This document shows, piece by piece, positions 16,075 to 25,904 of a DNA stretch of 64,000 bases. The stretch lies in assembly GCF_022448905.1 (NCBI RefSeq), contig NZ_JAKVCW010000013.1, positions 1 to 64,000 on the forward strand, in the 5' to 3' direction. Within the stretch, counting starts at the first letter, position 1; each line of letters starts with the position of its first letter. The position numbers were made by a program, and so were the translations under genes. The stretch comes from Shimia sp. Lineage in GTDB: Bacteria > Pseudomonadota > Alphaproteobacteria > Rhodobacterales > Rhodobacteraceae. A model generated the notes under the pieces. It ran no database searches, had not been told where the DNA came from, and saw only the letters and a list, made by a program, of their open reading frames with translations.

Positions 16075-17286
16075 ATGAACGCCATGACAAAGATCAGCAG
16101 CGCCAGCGCAGACAGCTCCGCAACTGAGGTGCGATTTGCCGCCGAGAGCATCATCACGTCAGCAACCGATCCGCGTGGCGTGATCCAGTTTGCCAACGAC
16201 ACGTTTGTCGAAGTTGGCGGCTACCCGCTGGAAGAGCTCATCAATGCGCCGCACAAAATTTTGCGCCATCCCGATATGCCAAAGGGCGTATTCTACTTGA
16301 TGTGGGAATGCCTGAAAGCAGGTCAACCGGTCTGCGCTTATGTGAAAAACAAGACCAAATCCGGTGGGTATTACTGGGTTCTGGCCGTGGTAACCCACAC
16401 CGAAAATGGCTACCTGTCCGCCCGTATCCGCCCGGGTTCAGAGCTTTTTGAAGCCACCAAGGAAATGTATGTTTCTCTTCTTCAGGAGGAGAAAGACAAC
16501 AACCTGACACCAGAGCAGAGCGGCGCGCGCCTGCTCGAGATGCTCAAAGAGGCTGGCTATCCGTCGCTGGACGACTACGGTGTCGCAGCCTTGGACATGG
16601 AATTCAAAAACCGCGACATCATCGAGCCAGGGCTGGTCAACAGTTTCGCCCTGATGGACGAGCTTGCTGTGATTATCAAAGACATGCAGGATCTGGTGAA
16701 CAGCATCGAACAGGGCTTTGAGCGCGTTCGTGGCGAGCCTGTCAACCTGCGTATTCTGGCTGGGCGCCTCGAAGGTGCCGGCGCTGCCCTCGGCACGATC
16801 TCGCAGAACTACGATGCTATGGCCAAAGAAATGCACGGTCTGGTCGGCCGCCTGCACGATCCGGAAAACGGCTCTTTGGTGCAAATGTACAGCGCCGTCT
16901 CCCAAGGCCGCTGGTCCATGCAGATTGCGCAGCTGTTGGGGGAAGCCCACGGCAACTGCAGCGAAGCAGAGGCCGAAAATGAAGGCTGCCTGATGCTGAA
17001 AGAGCACCACGAGCGCCTGCAACAGCGCAGCCGTTCCCGCCTGATCGAGATTTCCTCCATCGGCAAGTCCATTCCGGACATCTGCCGCAGCCTGCGCCGC
17101 CGGATCAACGGCCTGGACGTTGTGAAGCTGCTCTGCAAAGTCGAAAGCGGCCGCATGCGCGACGTGGACAGCGGTTTGGACGGCATCATCGCCCGTCTCG
17201 AAAACTTCCACGACAACACAGACCGCCACCTGGCCGACCTCTCCGCCAAGGCGTCGCAGGTCACACAAAAAGGCAGCTCCCTTTAA
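16075..17286 (+). CDS. Aer-type PAS protein without receptor signalling domain
   Basis: A 403-aa cytosolic protein. Residues about 20-125 form a PAS domain of the Aer redox-sensor type: FANDTFVEVGGYPLEELI, then HKILRHPDMPKGVFYLMW and GGYYWVLAVVTH. In Aer this domain binds FAD. The rest (about 130-400) is helical and contains no recognisable methyl-accepting hairpin, no transmembrane segment and no kinase. It lies between the 119-aa protein and a chemoreceptor gene, so it probably feeds a redox or energy signal into the array indirectly. Confidence 0.8.
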   Translation: MNAMTKISSASADSSATEVRFAAESIITSATDPRGVIQFANDTFVEVGGYPLEELINAPHKILRHPDMPKGVFYLMWECLKAGQPVCAYVKNKTKSGGYYWVLAVVTHTENGYLSARIRPGSELFEATKEMYVSLLQEEKDNNLTPEQSGARLLEMLKEAGYPSLDDYGVAALDMEFKNRDIIEPGLVNSFALMDELAVIIKDMQDLVNSIEQGFERVRGEPVNLRILAGRLEGAGAALGTISQNYDAMAKEMHGLVGRLHDPENGSLVQMYSAVSQGRWSMQIAQLLGEAHGNCSEAEAENEGCLMLKEHHERLQQRSRSRLIEISSIGKSIPDICRSLRRRINGLDVVKLLCKVESGRMRDVDSGLDGIIARLENFHDNTDRHLADLSAKASQVTQKGSSL

Positions 17287-17352
17287 GGGGCTGCCCCCAC
17301 CCCGCCATTGTCGCCGCTCCCATTAGCTCCAAATAAACAACAGGAAATCACC

Positions 17353-19419
17353 ATGCCAGTTTTCCCAAAAATCAAATCCCGCTTCTTGCGGATGAGCATC
17401 AAAACGAAACTTGCAGCGGCAATCGCAGTCTGCGCCCTATTGGCTGTCGGGCTTTCGCAATTCACCCAGTATAACGCCCGCACCGCCGAAGCTGAAACCC
17501 AGGCGATGGAGCGCTACGACCTGCTCACTGAATTGTTCAGCACCCAGTTGGTCGCCGCCACTCAATTTCAGGACGTTGACCGCCTTAAGGCCACAACCGA
17601 CCGCTTCTTGGAGCACGACTCTAACATCACCGCCGTCAGTGTCCTTTCTCCAGACGGCGCCGTGATCTACAGCTACGACATTGCCGAAACCCGTGCAGAC
17701 AGCATCTCCACCGCGCTGAGCAATGTGGCGGCCACCGTCTCAGACGACAAACCCAGCGCGCACGCCATTGAGGCAGCCGTTTATGCAGCACAAACGCCCA
17801 TCGCCCAGGCCGGTCGCAACCCGGTAGGCACCCTTCAAGTCGCTGCGGATGTGTCCTCTATCCGCGAGGAAGCCCTGCAGGAATTCATCAAAGGCGCGAT
17901 TGGCTCGTCCCTTGCGGCGGCGCTCGCCCTGGCCCTGATTGTTATGTTGGTTGGCCGTGTGGTCACCCGCCCTGTGTTGAGCCTTGGCAAAGCCATGGAT
18001 GCTGTCGCAGATCACGACTTTGACTGTGATGTGCCTTGCCTGGACCGAGACGACGAAATTGGTTCCATGGCCAAACGCCTGGCCAAGTTCCGCGACCAAC
18101 TGGCTCAAGATGAACGCGAACGCGCCCTGCGTGCTGAGCAAGACAAACAACGCCAACGCCTGTTTGCCCGCCTTGCTGAAGGCTTGTCCGAGATTGCCGA
18201 CGGCCGTGTGGACCGCCCCATCGACATGGCGGAATTTGCAAGCCTTGGTGAAAACTCCCAGCAGATTTGCAAAGACTTCAACGATGTTCTGACCAACCTG
18301 AAGTCCGTGCTGTCCACCGTGACCCGCACCGCAGAAACCGTGCGCTCCAGCGCTCAGGAAATCTCCGAAAGCGTGATCGACCAATCCAAACGGTCCGAGG
18401 CGCAGGCCGTGACCCTTGAAGAATCCGCCGCTGCCATCGAAACGTTGAGCACCTCTGTGGAACAAACCGCCGACCACGCGGCTGAGGCCAACAAGCGCAT
18501 CACCCAGAACCGTCAACAGGCGCAGTCCGGTGGCGAAGTGGTGGAACTCACTGTTGAGGCCATGCGCAACATTGAACAGAGTTCTGACAAGATCACCGCG
18601 ATCATCGGTGTGATTGACGACATCGCCTTCCAGACCAACCTGCTGGCCTTGAACGCTGGCGTCGAAGCCGCCCGTGCAGGCGAAGCAGGTCGCGGGTTTG
18701 CCGTGGTTGCCTCCGAAGTCCGGGCCCTGGCCCAACGCGCCTCAGATTCCGCCAACGAAATCAAAGAGCTGATCCTGACCTCCGGCGAGCAGGTCACCAA
18801 AGGCAGCGAACTGGTGAACAAAGCAGGTGACGCGCTTCAGGAAATCATCACCGGCGTGAACCACGCCTCCGACCTGGTGTCTCAAATTGCCACCGGCTCC
18901 CGCGATCAGGCTGACAACCTGCGCGAAATCAAAGAGAGCGTGACCGAGCTGGACCGCGTGACTCAGCGCAACGCGGCGATGATCGAAGAGTCCTCTGCCG
19001 CAAGCCGCAGCCTGTCGGATGAAGCCGCCAATATGTCTCAGGCCCTCAAAGTCTTCAAACTGACCGAAGCAGATGTGGCCGCCGCCGCGACCCCGCGTGC
19101 ACCAGCCGCGCCAAAACCGGCAACCAAGGCTCCGGCCGCTGCCAAGCCTGCACCCGCGAAGCCCGAACCCAAACCAGCCAAACCTGCCCCCGCACAGCCG
19201 GCGGCTGATGCGGCCAAAACGCAGGAATGGGATGACGACGCCGCTCAAGACGCCAAGGCCGCCTCAAAGGCCAAAGCAAAGGTGAAGAAAACAGCGGCTG
19301 CAAAGCCTGCCGCAAAGCCCGCTGCAGCTCCGAAACCGCAGCCCAAGCCAGCGAAAACCGCCGTAAACCAATCGGCGCCAGTACAAGACACTTCCAGCGA
19401 AGACTGGGAAGACTTCTAA
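17353..19419 (+). CDS. Methyl-accepting chemotaxis protein with CheR-docking tail
   Basis: A 688-aa receptor. TM1 lies at about 15-36, a small periplasmic domain at 37-180, TM2 at 181-205 ([16 protein letters not shown]), then HAMP and a second HAMP-like segment, and the signalling hairpin with [20 protein letters not shown] (about 422-441). From about 574 to the end comes a Pro/Ala/Lys-rich tether ending in D-W-E-D-F, matching the x-W-x-x-F pentapeptide that binds CheR. ATG at 17353 is preceded by AGGAAAT; a TTG 45 bp upstream is in frame but has no ribosome site. Confidence 0.95.
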   Translation: MPVFPKIKSRFLRMSIKTKLAAAIAVCALLAVGLSQFTQYNARTAEAETQAMERYDLLTELFSTQLVAATQFQDVDRLKATTDRFLEHDSNITAVSVLSPDGAVIYSYDIAETRADSISTALSNVAATVSDDKPSAHAIEAAVYAAQTPIAQAGRNPVGTLQVAADVSSIREEALQEFIKGAIGSSLAAALALALIVMLVGRVVTRPVLSLGKAMDAVADHDFDCDVPCLDRDDEIGSMAKRLAKFRDQLAQDERERALRAEQDKQRQRLFARLAEGLSEIADGRVDRPIDMAEFASLGENSQQICKDFNDVLTNLKSVLSTVTRTAETVRSSAQEISESVIDQSKRSEAQAVTLEESAAAIETLSTSVEQTADHAAEANKRITQNRQQAQSGGEVVELTVEAMRNIEQSSDKITAIIGVIDDIAFQTNLLALNAGVEAARAGEAGRGFAVVASEVRALAQRASDSANEIKELILTSGEQVTKGSELVNKAGDALQEIITGVNHASDLVSQIATGSRDQADNLREIKESVTELDRVTQRNAAMIEESSAASRSLSDEAANMSQALKVFKLTEADVAAAATPRAPAAPKPATKAPAAAKPAPAKPEPKPAKPAPAQPAADAAKTQEWDDDAAQDAKAASKAKAKVKKTAAAKPAAKPAAAPKPQPKPAKTAVNQSAPVQDTSSEDWEDF

Positions 19420-19497
19420 GAACTGCGCAAAAACTGCGCCTTGCCAGCTGGCGCGCGAACCCGGCTGGCGTGAAACCCTCGGTGAATGGAATAGCCA

Positions 19498-20061
19498 ATG
19501 AGTCTTAGTGAAGCAGAAGCCATCAAAGGATACCAGGTCCAGCCCCTGTTGCAGGGCGACGTGCAGGTATCCAGTGACCAGGATATCGTGATGACCACGA
19601 TCCTCGGCTCATGTGTGGCGGCATGTATGTGGGACGAAACGGCGGGCATCGGCGGCATGAACCACTTCCTGCTGCCCGGCACCGAAGACGGGTCCGCTGG
19701 CTCTATGAGCCACGGTGTGCACGCCATGGAACTTCTAGTGAACGGTCTGATCCAGGCTGGCGCGCGTCGTGACAAGCTGAAGGTCAAGCTGTTGGGCGGC
19801 GGCAAAATGTTCAATAGCCGCATCGACATCGGGTCCAAGAACGCAGAATTCGCCATGTGGTTTGTGCGCAACGAAGGCTTTGAGCTGGTCGATTGTTGCC
19901 TTGGCGGACAGCGCGGCCGCAACATCCGCTTCTGGCCTGTTGGAGGCCGCATCCAGCGCCGCTTTATGAAAGACACCCGTCTGCTCAACGAAGAAGAATT
20001 GCCAAAGCGCAAGCCAAAGCCAAAGGTCGACGACAATCTTGGCGACGTACAACTGTTTTAA
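19498..20061 (+). CDS. cheD: Chemoreceptor glutamine deamidase CheD
   Basis: A 187-aa CheD. The catalytic Cys39 is in TTILGSCVAACMWD and His56 in IGGMNHFLLPG. The glycine-rich VKLLGGGKMF and NAEFAMWFVRNEGF blocks also match the family. It deamidates receptor glutamines and in some species binds CheC. Its tail ends NLGDVQLF. It is the last gene of the che operon and is followed by a bidirectional terminator. Confidence 0.95.
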   Translation: MSLSEAEAIKGYQVQPLLQGDVQVSSDQDIVMTTILGSCVAACMWDETAGIGGMNHFLLPGTEDGSAGSMSHGVHAMELLVNGLIQAGARRDKLKVKLLGGGKMFNSRIDIGSKNAEFAMWFVRNEGFELVDCCLGGQRGRNIRFWPVGGRIQRRFMKDTRLLNEEELPKRKPKPKVDDNLGDVQLF

Positions 20062-20087
20062 CCCGCAGGTCCCTCCATTCCTGCAAC

Positions 20088-20120
20088 AAAAAAGGCCCGC
20101 AATGTGCTGCGGGCCTTTTT
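20088..20120. terminator. Bidirectional terminator between cheD and lpdA
   Basis: The stem GGCCCGCA / TGCGGGCC (20094-20101 with 20108-20115) has a 6-nt loop, flanked by an A run on the left and a T run on the right. It can stop transcription of cheD (+) and of lpdA (-). Confidence 0.9.
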
Positions 20121-20139
20121 CTTGTTCTGGTACAATGCC

Positions 20140-21498
20140 TTAAATATGCAGCGCGTGGCCCAAGGCCTTCAAACACGCTTCCTGCAACCCTTCCGACTGG
20201 GTTGGGTGGGCATGGATTGTCGCCGCGATGTCCTCGAGACAAGCGCCCATTTCAATGGCCAGCGAGAAGGCTGCAGAGAGTTCAGAAATCCCCGCACCCA
20301 CGGCCTGCAGGCCAACAACTGCATGGTCCTCTTCGCGGTACACAACCCGCACAAAGCCGTCATCGCGTTCCGTGGTCATGGCGCGGCCATTGGCCATAAA
20401 CGGGAACTCACTGGATTTGGTGCCATCGAGCTCGCCCGGCAACGCACCACAGGTGACCACTTCGGGATCGGTGAAACACACGGCCGGAATGGCGCGTTTG
20501 TCCCACTCCACCGCATGGCCCGCGATATGTTCGGCAACCATCTCGCCCTGCGCCATCGCTCGGTGTGCCAACATCGGCTCGCCGGTCACGTCGCCAATCG
20601 CGTAAATCCCCCGCATGGAGGTCTGGCAGAAGCTGTCGATCTTCACAAACGGGCCGTCTTGGGTCAACGCCAGTTCTTCAATGCCAATGCCCGCCGTGCG
20701 CGGACGCCGCCCGACCGTCACCAACACTTTTTCTGCATCCACATCGCCTTGATCGGTTTGCAATGCACCGTCGCTGTAACCTTGCGCCTTGGTGCCGGTC
20801 ATCACCGTCACGCCAAGGTCCTCTAGCCGCTTGGCCACCGGCTTAGTCAACGCTTTGTCATAGAGCGACAGAATGCGGTCTTCCGCCTCCACCACCGTGA
20901 CCTTGCTGCCCAGTTTGGCAAACACCGTGCCCAGCTCCAATCCGATATAGCCGCCACCAACAACGGCCAGCGTCTCCGGCACCTCGGTCAAGTCCAGCGC
21001 CTCGGTGGAGGACAGGATCGGCCCACCAAACGGCAGGAACGGTAGTTCCACCGGTGCGGAGCCCGTGGCGATCACCACATATTCCGCACGGATTTGCTGC
21101 ACCTCGTCGCCATGGGTGACTTCCACGGTTTTGCCATCCAAAAACCGCGCCTGCCCGGTCACAAACCGCGCTTTGGCTTTTTTCATCAACGCCGACACAC
21201 CGGTGTTCAGGCGCTGCACAATGCCATCTTTCCACGCCACGGTTTGGGCCAGATCAATGCTTGGCGCGCTGGCGGAAATGCCAAGCGGGCTATCGTTCAC
21301 ATGCGCAATCTTGTGGAATTCATCCGCCGCGTGGATCATCGCTTTGGACGGGATGCAGCCGACATTCAGACAGGTCCCCCCCGGCTTAGCGGCATCCACA
21401 ACAATGGTATCGATGCCCAGCTGCCCGGCGCGAATGGCACAGACATAGCCGCCAGGGCCGGCTCCAATGATCAGCAGTTTACAAGATAGATCAGTCAT
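20140..21498 (-). CDS. lpdA: Dihydrolipoyl dehydrogenase (E3)
   Basis: A 452-aa FAD disulfide oxidoreductase. IIGAGPGGYVCAIRAG (10-25) binds FAD, GGTCLNVGCIPSKA carries the redox pair C43/C48, VVGGGYIGLELG is the NAD site, and HAHPTQSEG near 429 holds the catalytic His-Glu dyad. It reoxidises the lipoyl arm of E2. It is the last gene of the bkd operon, immediately after E2 with no gap, so it most likely serves the branched-chain complex. Confidence 0.96.
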   Translation of the reverse strand: MTDLSCKLLIIGAGPGGYVCAIRAGQLGIDTIVVDAAKPGGTCLNVGCIPSKAMIHAADEFHKIAHVNDSPLGISASAPSIDLAQTVAWKDGIVQRLNTGVSALMKKAKARFVTGQARFLDGKTVEVTHGDEVQQIRAEYVVIATGSAPVELPFLPFGGPILSSTEALDLTEVPETLAVVGGGYIGLELGTVFAKLGSKVTVVEAEDRILSLYDKALTKPVAKRLEDLGVTVMTGTKAQGYSDGALQTDQGDVDAEKVLVTVGRRPRTAGIGIEELALTQDGPFVKIDSFCQTSMRGIYAIGDVTGEPMLAHRAMAQGEMVAEHIAGHAVEWDKRAIPAVCFTDPEVVTCGALPGELDGTKSSEFPFMANGRAMTTERDDGFVRVVYREEDHAVVGLQAVGAGISELSAAFSLAIEMGACLEDIAATIHAHPTQSEGLQEACLKALGHALHI

Positions 21499-22767
21499 TT
21501 AGCCCTCGACAAACAGCATCGCTGGTGTTTCCAGCAGAGTTTTCAATTTTTGCACAAACACAGCCGCATCCCAGCCATCAATCACCCGGTGATCAAAGCT
21601 GCAGGAGATGTTCATCATCTTGCGTGGTTGGAACTGCTGCCCATCCCACACGGGACGGATCTGCATCTTGTTCACACCGACAATCGCCACCTCCGGGTGG
21701 TTGATGATCGGCGTTGTGGCAATCGCGCCCAGCGGGCCCAACGAGGTGATCGTGATCGTGCCACCGGACAGCTCATCGCGCTTGATGGTGCCGTCCCGTG
21801 CCTCTTGCGCCAGCCGTGCCACGGTTTCCGCATTGTCCCACAGGCTACCCGCTTCGGCGTGTTTCACCACCGGCACATTCAGGCCGTTCGGTGTCTGCGT
21901 CGCAATGCCCACATGCACGCCCCCATGACGGTGGATCACACCCGCTTCGTCATCATAGCGCGCATTCAACTCTGGCTGCTCGCGCACCGCCTCGACAATC
22001 GCCCGCATCAGGAACGGCAACAGCGTCAGCTTCGCGCGTTCCCCTTTGTGTTTGGCATTGAGCGCCGCACGCAGGTCTTCCAGCGCCGACATCTCCACCT
22101 CTTCCACAATGGTGATATGCGGAATTTGCCGTTTGGAGATTGCCATTTTCTCGGCAATCTTCCGGCGCATGCCGATCACCCGCACCTCTTCCACGCCTGT
22201 GTTCTGACCGCGCACCACAGTACCCTGCTGAATGCCACCAGAGGCAATCCAATTGTCCAGATCACCATGGCTGATCCGCCCTGCCGCACCGGACCCTGGC
22301 ACCTGCCGCAGGTCAACGCCTTCTTCCCGCGCCCGCGCGCGAACTGAAGGCGACGCCAAAGGCTTGGTGCCCGCCGCCCGCTTTACTGGCGCTGCGGCAA
22401 CAGGAGCAACCGCAGGCTTCGCCGCTGGTTTTGGAGCGGGCTCAGCCACGGCCTCCACAACCGCAGGCTTTTCCTCAACCGGAACCGAAACAGGCGCTTC
22501 CACGTTACCACTCTCGTTGCCTTCGCCGTCCACCTCAATGCGGATCAACACGGCGCCAATGGCGATCATATCGCCAATCTCACCGCCCAGCGCGAGCACC
22601 TTACCATCCACAGACGACGGCACTTCTACAGCCGCCTTGTCGGTCATCACAGCGGCCAGCACGTCATCTTCGCGCACAACATCGCCAACTTTCACGTGCC
22701 ATTCGACCAGCTCGGCCTCGGCAATGCCCTCTCCAACGTCGGGCAAACGGATTGCAAAAACTCCCAT
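21499..22767 (-). CDS. bkdB: Branched-chain 2-oxoacid dehydrogenase E2 acyltransferase
   Basis: A 422-aa E2. An N-terminal lipoyl domain carries K44 in AVMTDKAAVEVPS. A Pro/Ala-rich linker (about 88-132) leads to the peripheral subunit-binding domain (ASPSVRARAREEGVDLR). The catalytic domain ends with SFDHRVIDGWDA, the H393-x-x-x-D-G motif. ATG at 22767 gives the standard N-terminus MGVFAIRLPDVGEGI; the longer frame to 22845 adds residues overlapping E1 beta and is rejected. It makes isobutyryl-, isovaleryl- or 2-methylbutyryl-CoA. Confidence 0.93.
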   Translation of the reverse strand: MGVFAIRLPDVGEGIAEAELVEWHVKVGDVVREDDVLAAVMTDKAAVEVPSSVDGKVLALGGEIGDMIAIGAVLIRIEVDGEGNESGNVEAPVSVPVEEKPAVVEAVAEPAPKPAAKPAVAPVAAAPVKRAAGTKPLASPSVRARAREEGVDLRQVPGSGAAGRISHGDLDNWIASGGIQQGTVVRGQNTGVEEVRVIGMRRKIAEKMAISKRQIPHITIVEEVEMSALEDLRAALNAKHKGERAKLTLLPFLMRAIVEAVREQPELNARYDDEAGVIHRHGGVHVGIATQTPNGLNVPVVKHAEAGSLWDNAETVARLAQEARDGTIKRDELSGGTITITSLGPLGAIATTPIINHPEVAIVGVNKMQIRPVWDGQQFQPRKMMNISCSFDHRVIDGWDAAVFVQKLKTLLETPAMLFVEG

Positions 22768-22771
22768 GGGA

Positions 22772-23785
22772 TCAGTCCTCCATGACTTTGCGCAGCGCTT
22801 CGCCAACCCGTGCAGGTCCCGGGAAATACTCCCACTCCTGCGCATGCGGATACGGCGTGTCCCATCCGGTCACCCGGATCATCGGCGCTTCAAGATGATA
22901 GAAACAGGCTTCCTGCACGAGGCTCATCAGCTCGGCCCCAAAGCCAGAGGTGCGGGTCGCCTCATGCACAATCACACAGCGCCCGGTCTTTTTCACGCTC
23001 TCAACAATGGTCTCAAGGTCCAGCGGCATCAGCGTGCGCAGGTCGATCACCTCCGCATCCACACCGGTCTCCTCTGCAGCCGCCTCGGCTACGTAGACCA
23101 TTGTGCCGTAGGCCAGAACCGTCACATCCGCGCCTTCACGCTGAATATGCGCCTTGCCCAGCGGGATGATCTCATTGCCCTCGGGCACGTCTCCCTGCGG
23201 ATGTTTCTTCCAGCTTTCAATTGGCTTGTCGTGGTGCCCATCAAACGGCCCGTTATACAGCCGCTTCGGCTCTAGGAAGATCACCGGGTCGGGGTCTTCA
23301 ATCGCTGCCAGCAGCAGCCCTTTGGCATCGCGCGGGTTGGATGGGATCACCACCTTCAATCCTGACACATGGGTGAAAATCGCCTCCGGGCTCTGGCTGT
23401 GGGTCTGCCCGCCAAAGATACCGCCACCGGTGGGCATGCGGATCACCAAAGGACAGGTGAAATCCCCGTTGGAGCGGTGCCGCAGACGCGCCGCTTCCGA
23501 CACGATCTGGTCATAGGCCGGATAGACATAGTCCGCGAACTGGATCTCGATCACCGGCTTGAGGCCATAAGCCGCCATGCCAATCGCCGTGCCGACAATG
23601 CCGCTCTCGTTGATCGGCGCGTCAAAACACCGGGACTTGCCGTATTTTTCCTGCAAACCAGCGGTGCAGCGGAACACACCGCCAAAGAACCCGACGTCCT
23701 CGCCGAACACCACCACTTTGTCATCCGCCGTCATGGCCACATCATGGGCCTCGCGGATGGCTTCAATCATTGTCATTTGTGCCAT
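22772..23785 (-). CDS. bkdA2: Branched-chain 2-oxoacid dehydrogenase E1 beta
   Basis: A 337-aa transketolase-like subunit. VVVFGEDVGFFGGVFRCT and INESGIVGTAIGMAAYGLKP are E1 beta signatures, and the C-terminal transketolase domain includes EVIDLRTLMPLDLETI and VHEATRTSGFGAEL. It pairs with E1 alpha to form the TPP-dependent decarboxylase. ATG at 23785 lies just after the E1 alpha stop (23788-23790); a TTG two codons earlier is also possible. Confidence 0.94.
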   Translation of the reverse strand: MAQMTMIEAIREAHDVAMTADDKVVVFGEDVGFFGGVFRCTAGLQEKYGKSRCFDAPINESGIVGTAIGMAAYGLKPVIEIQFADYVYPAYDQIVSEAARLRHRSNGDFTCPLVIRMPTGGGIFGGQTHSQSPEAIFTHVSGLKVVIPSNPRDAKGLLLAAIEDPDPVIFLEPKRLYNGPFDGHHDKPIESWKKHPQGDVPEGNEIIPLGKAHIQREGADVTVLAYGTMVYVAEAAAEETGVDAEVIDLRTLMPLDLETIVESVKKTGRCVIVHEATRTSGFGAELMSLVQEACFYHLEAPMIRVTGWDTPYPHAQEWEYFPGPARVGEALRKVMED

Positions 23786-23787
23786 GA

Positions 23788-25026
<1,239 letters not shown>

Positions 25027-25215
25027 TCACCTTTCTGAAGTGGGGCTGACGCCGGAAGGCACGGTTGCTCCGTCTTGTTGACCCACGCAAAGGGATCAGG
25101 GGCGGATGATGGAACCGATACCCCCGCCAGTCAGCGAGAATTATTCAACCTGTTAAGTTTAGCCCACATCCCGGGTTGATAAACGGCGTTCTCCTATCGT
25201 ATTTGCGAAATGTTA

Positions 25216-25230
25216 GCCGAAAAAATCGGC
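25216..25230 (+). promoter_or_regulatory. Hairpin just before the Lrp-family start
   Basis: GCCGA-AAAAA-TCGGC is a perfect 5-bp inverted repeat that ends right at the AAAGGAG ribosome site (25231-25237). It could be an operator half for autoregulation by the Lrp-type protein or an RNA hairpin affecting translation. Neither is proven. Confidence 0.3.
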
Positions 25231-25243
25231 AAAGGAGATTCTT

Positions 25244-25708
25244 GTGGCGAAAATCACTATAGACGAAATTGACCGAAAAATCATCCGCGCGTTGAGCGAG
25301 GACGCCCGCATGTCTGTGGTGCAGATCGCGGACCGGGTTGGTCTCTCCGCCACCCCCTGCAAACGCCGCCTAAAACAGCTGCAAGATAGCGGGCTGATCG
25401 CCGGTTACACCCTGCGTATCGACCGCATGACCGCCGGATTCGGCATCACCGCCTATGTAAACGTCGAGCTGGAACGCCAGGATGCCGACGCTATTTCAAA
25501 TTTTCAGAAAGAAGTGGCCCGCTTTGACGAGGTTGTGACCGGCACTTTGATGACCGGCGCGATGGATTTCCAATTGGAGATTTGGGTGGAAAGCCTTGAA
25601 GAATTTGAGAGTTTTCTGCAATCCAAGCTTATGCGCCTTCCAGGCATTCGCGCCATTCGCTCCCGTTTCGCCCTCAAAAAGTTTGTAGAGCGGGTGCGCA
25701 TTCCCTGA
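25244..25708 (+). CDS. Lrp/AsnC-family regulator (BkdR-like)
   Basis: A 154-aa regulator. The N-terminal winged helix-turn-helix reads IDRKIIRALSEDARMS and VGLSATPCKRRLKQLQ, and the C-terminal RAM domain (about 70-150) binds amino-acid effectors. GTG at 25244 follows AAAGGAG. It is divergent from the bkd operon; in pseudomonads BkdR, of the same family, activates the neighbouring bkd genes in response to branched-chain amino acids, and the same is inferred here. Confidence 0.9.
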   Translation: MAKITIDEIDRKIIRALSEDARMSVVQIADRVGLSATPCKRRLKQLQDSGLIAGYTLRIDRMTAGFGITAYVNVELERQDADAISNFQKEVARFDEVVTGTLMTGAMDFQLEIWVESLEEFESFLQSKLMRLPGIRAIRSRFALKKFVERVRIP

Positions 25709-25904
25709 CTTGAAGCCATCAGGACCCGTTGTCTTTCAATAACTTAACATCGCATCTATTCTTCGCAACACCACCTCGCACGGACCTGATCGCCGTTATT
25801 TTCCAACTCAAATTTACTCTTAAACACTTCGAAGGGATTTTGTGGGTACCGATGGGGGACCCCGTGATTTCTCGGGCGATGAGACATTTTGTGAGGAGTC
25901 AAAA

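Noticed and set aside
25740-25904. Possible cyclic-di-GMP riboswitch before the second chemoreceptor (GTACCGATGGGGGACCCC)
   Set aside because: Only a short GGGG/CCCC-like stretch is present; the conserved paired elements and receptor loop of the GEMM class could not be found.
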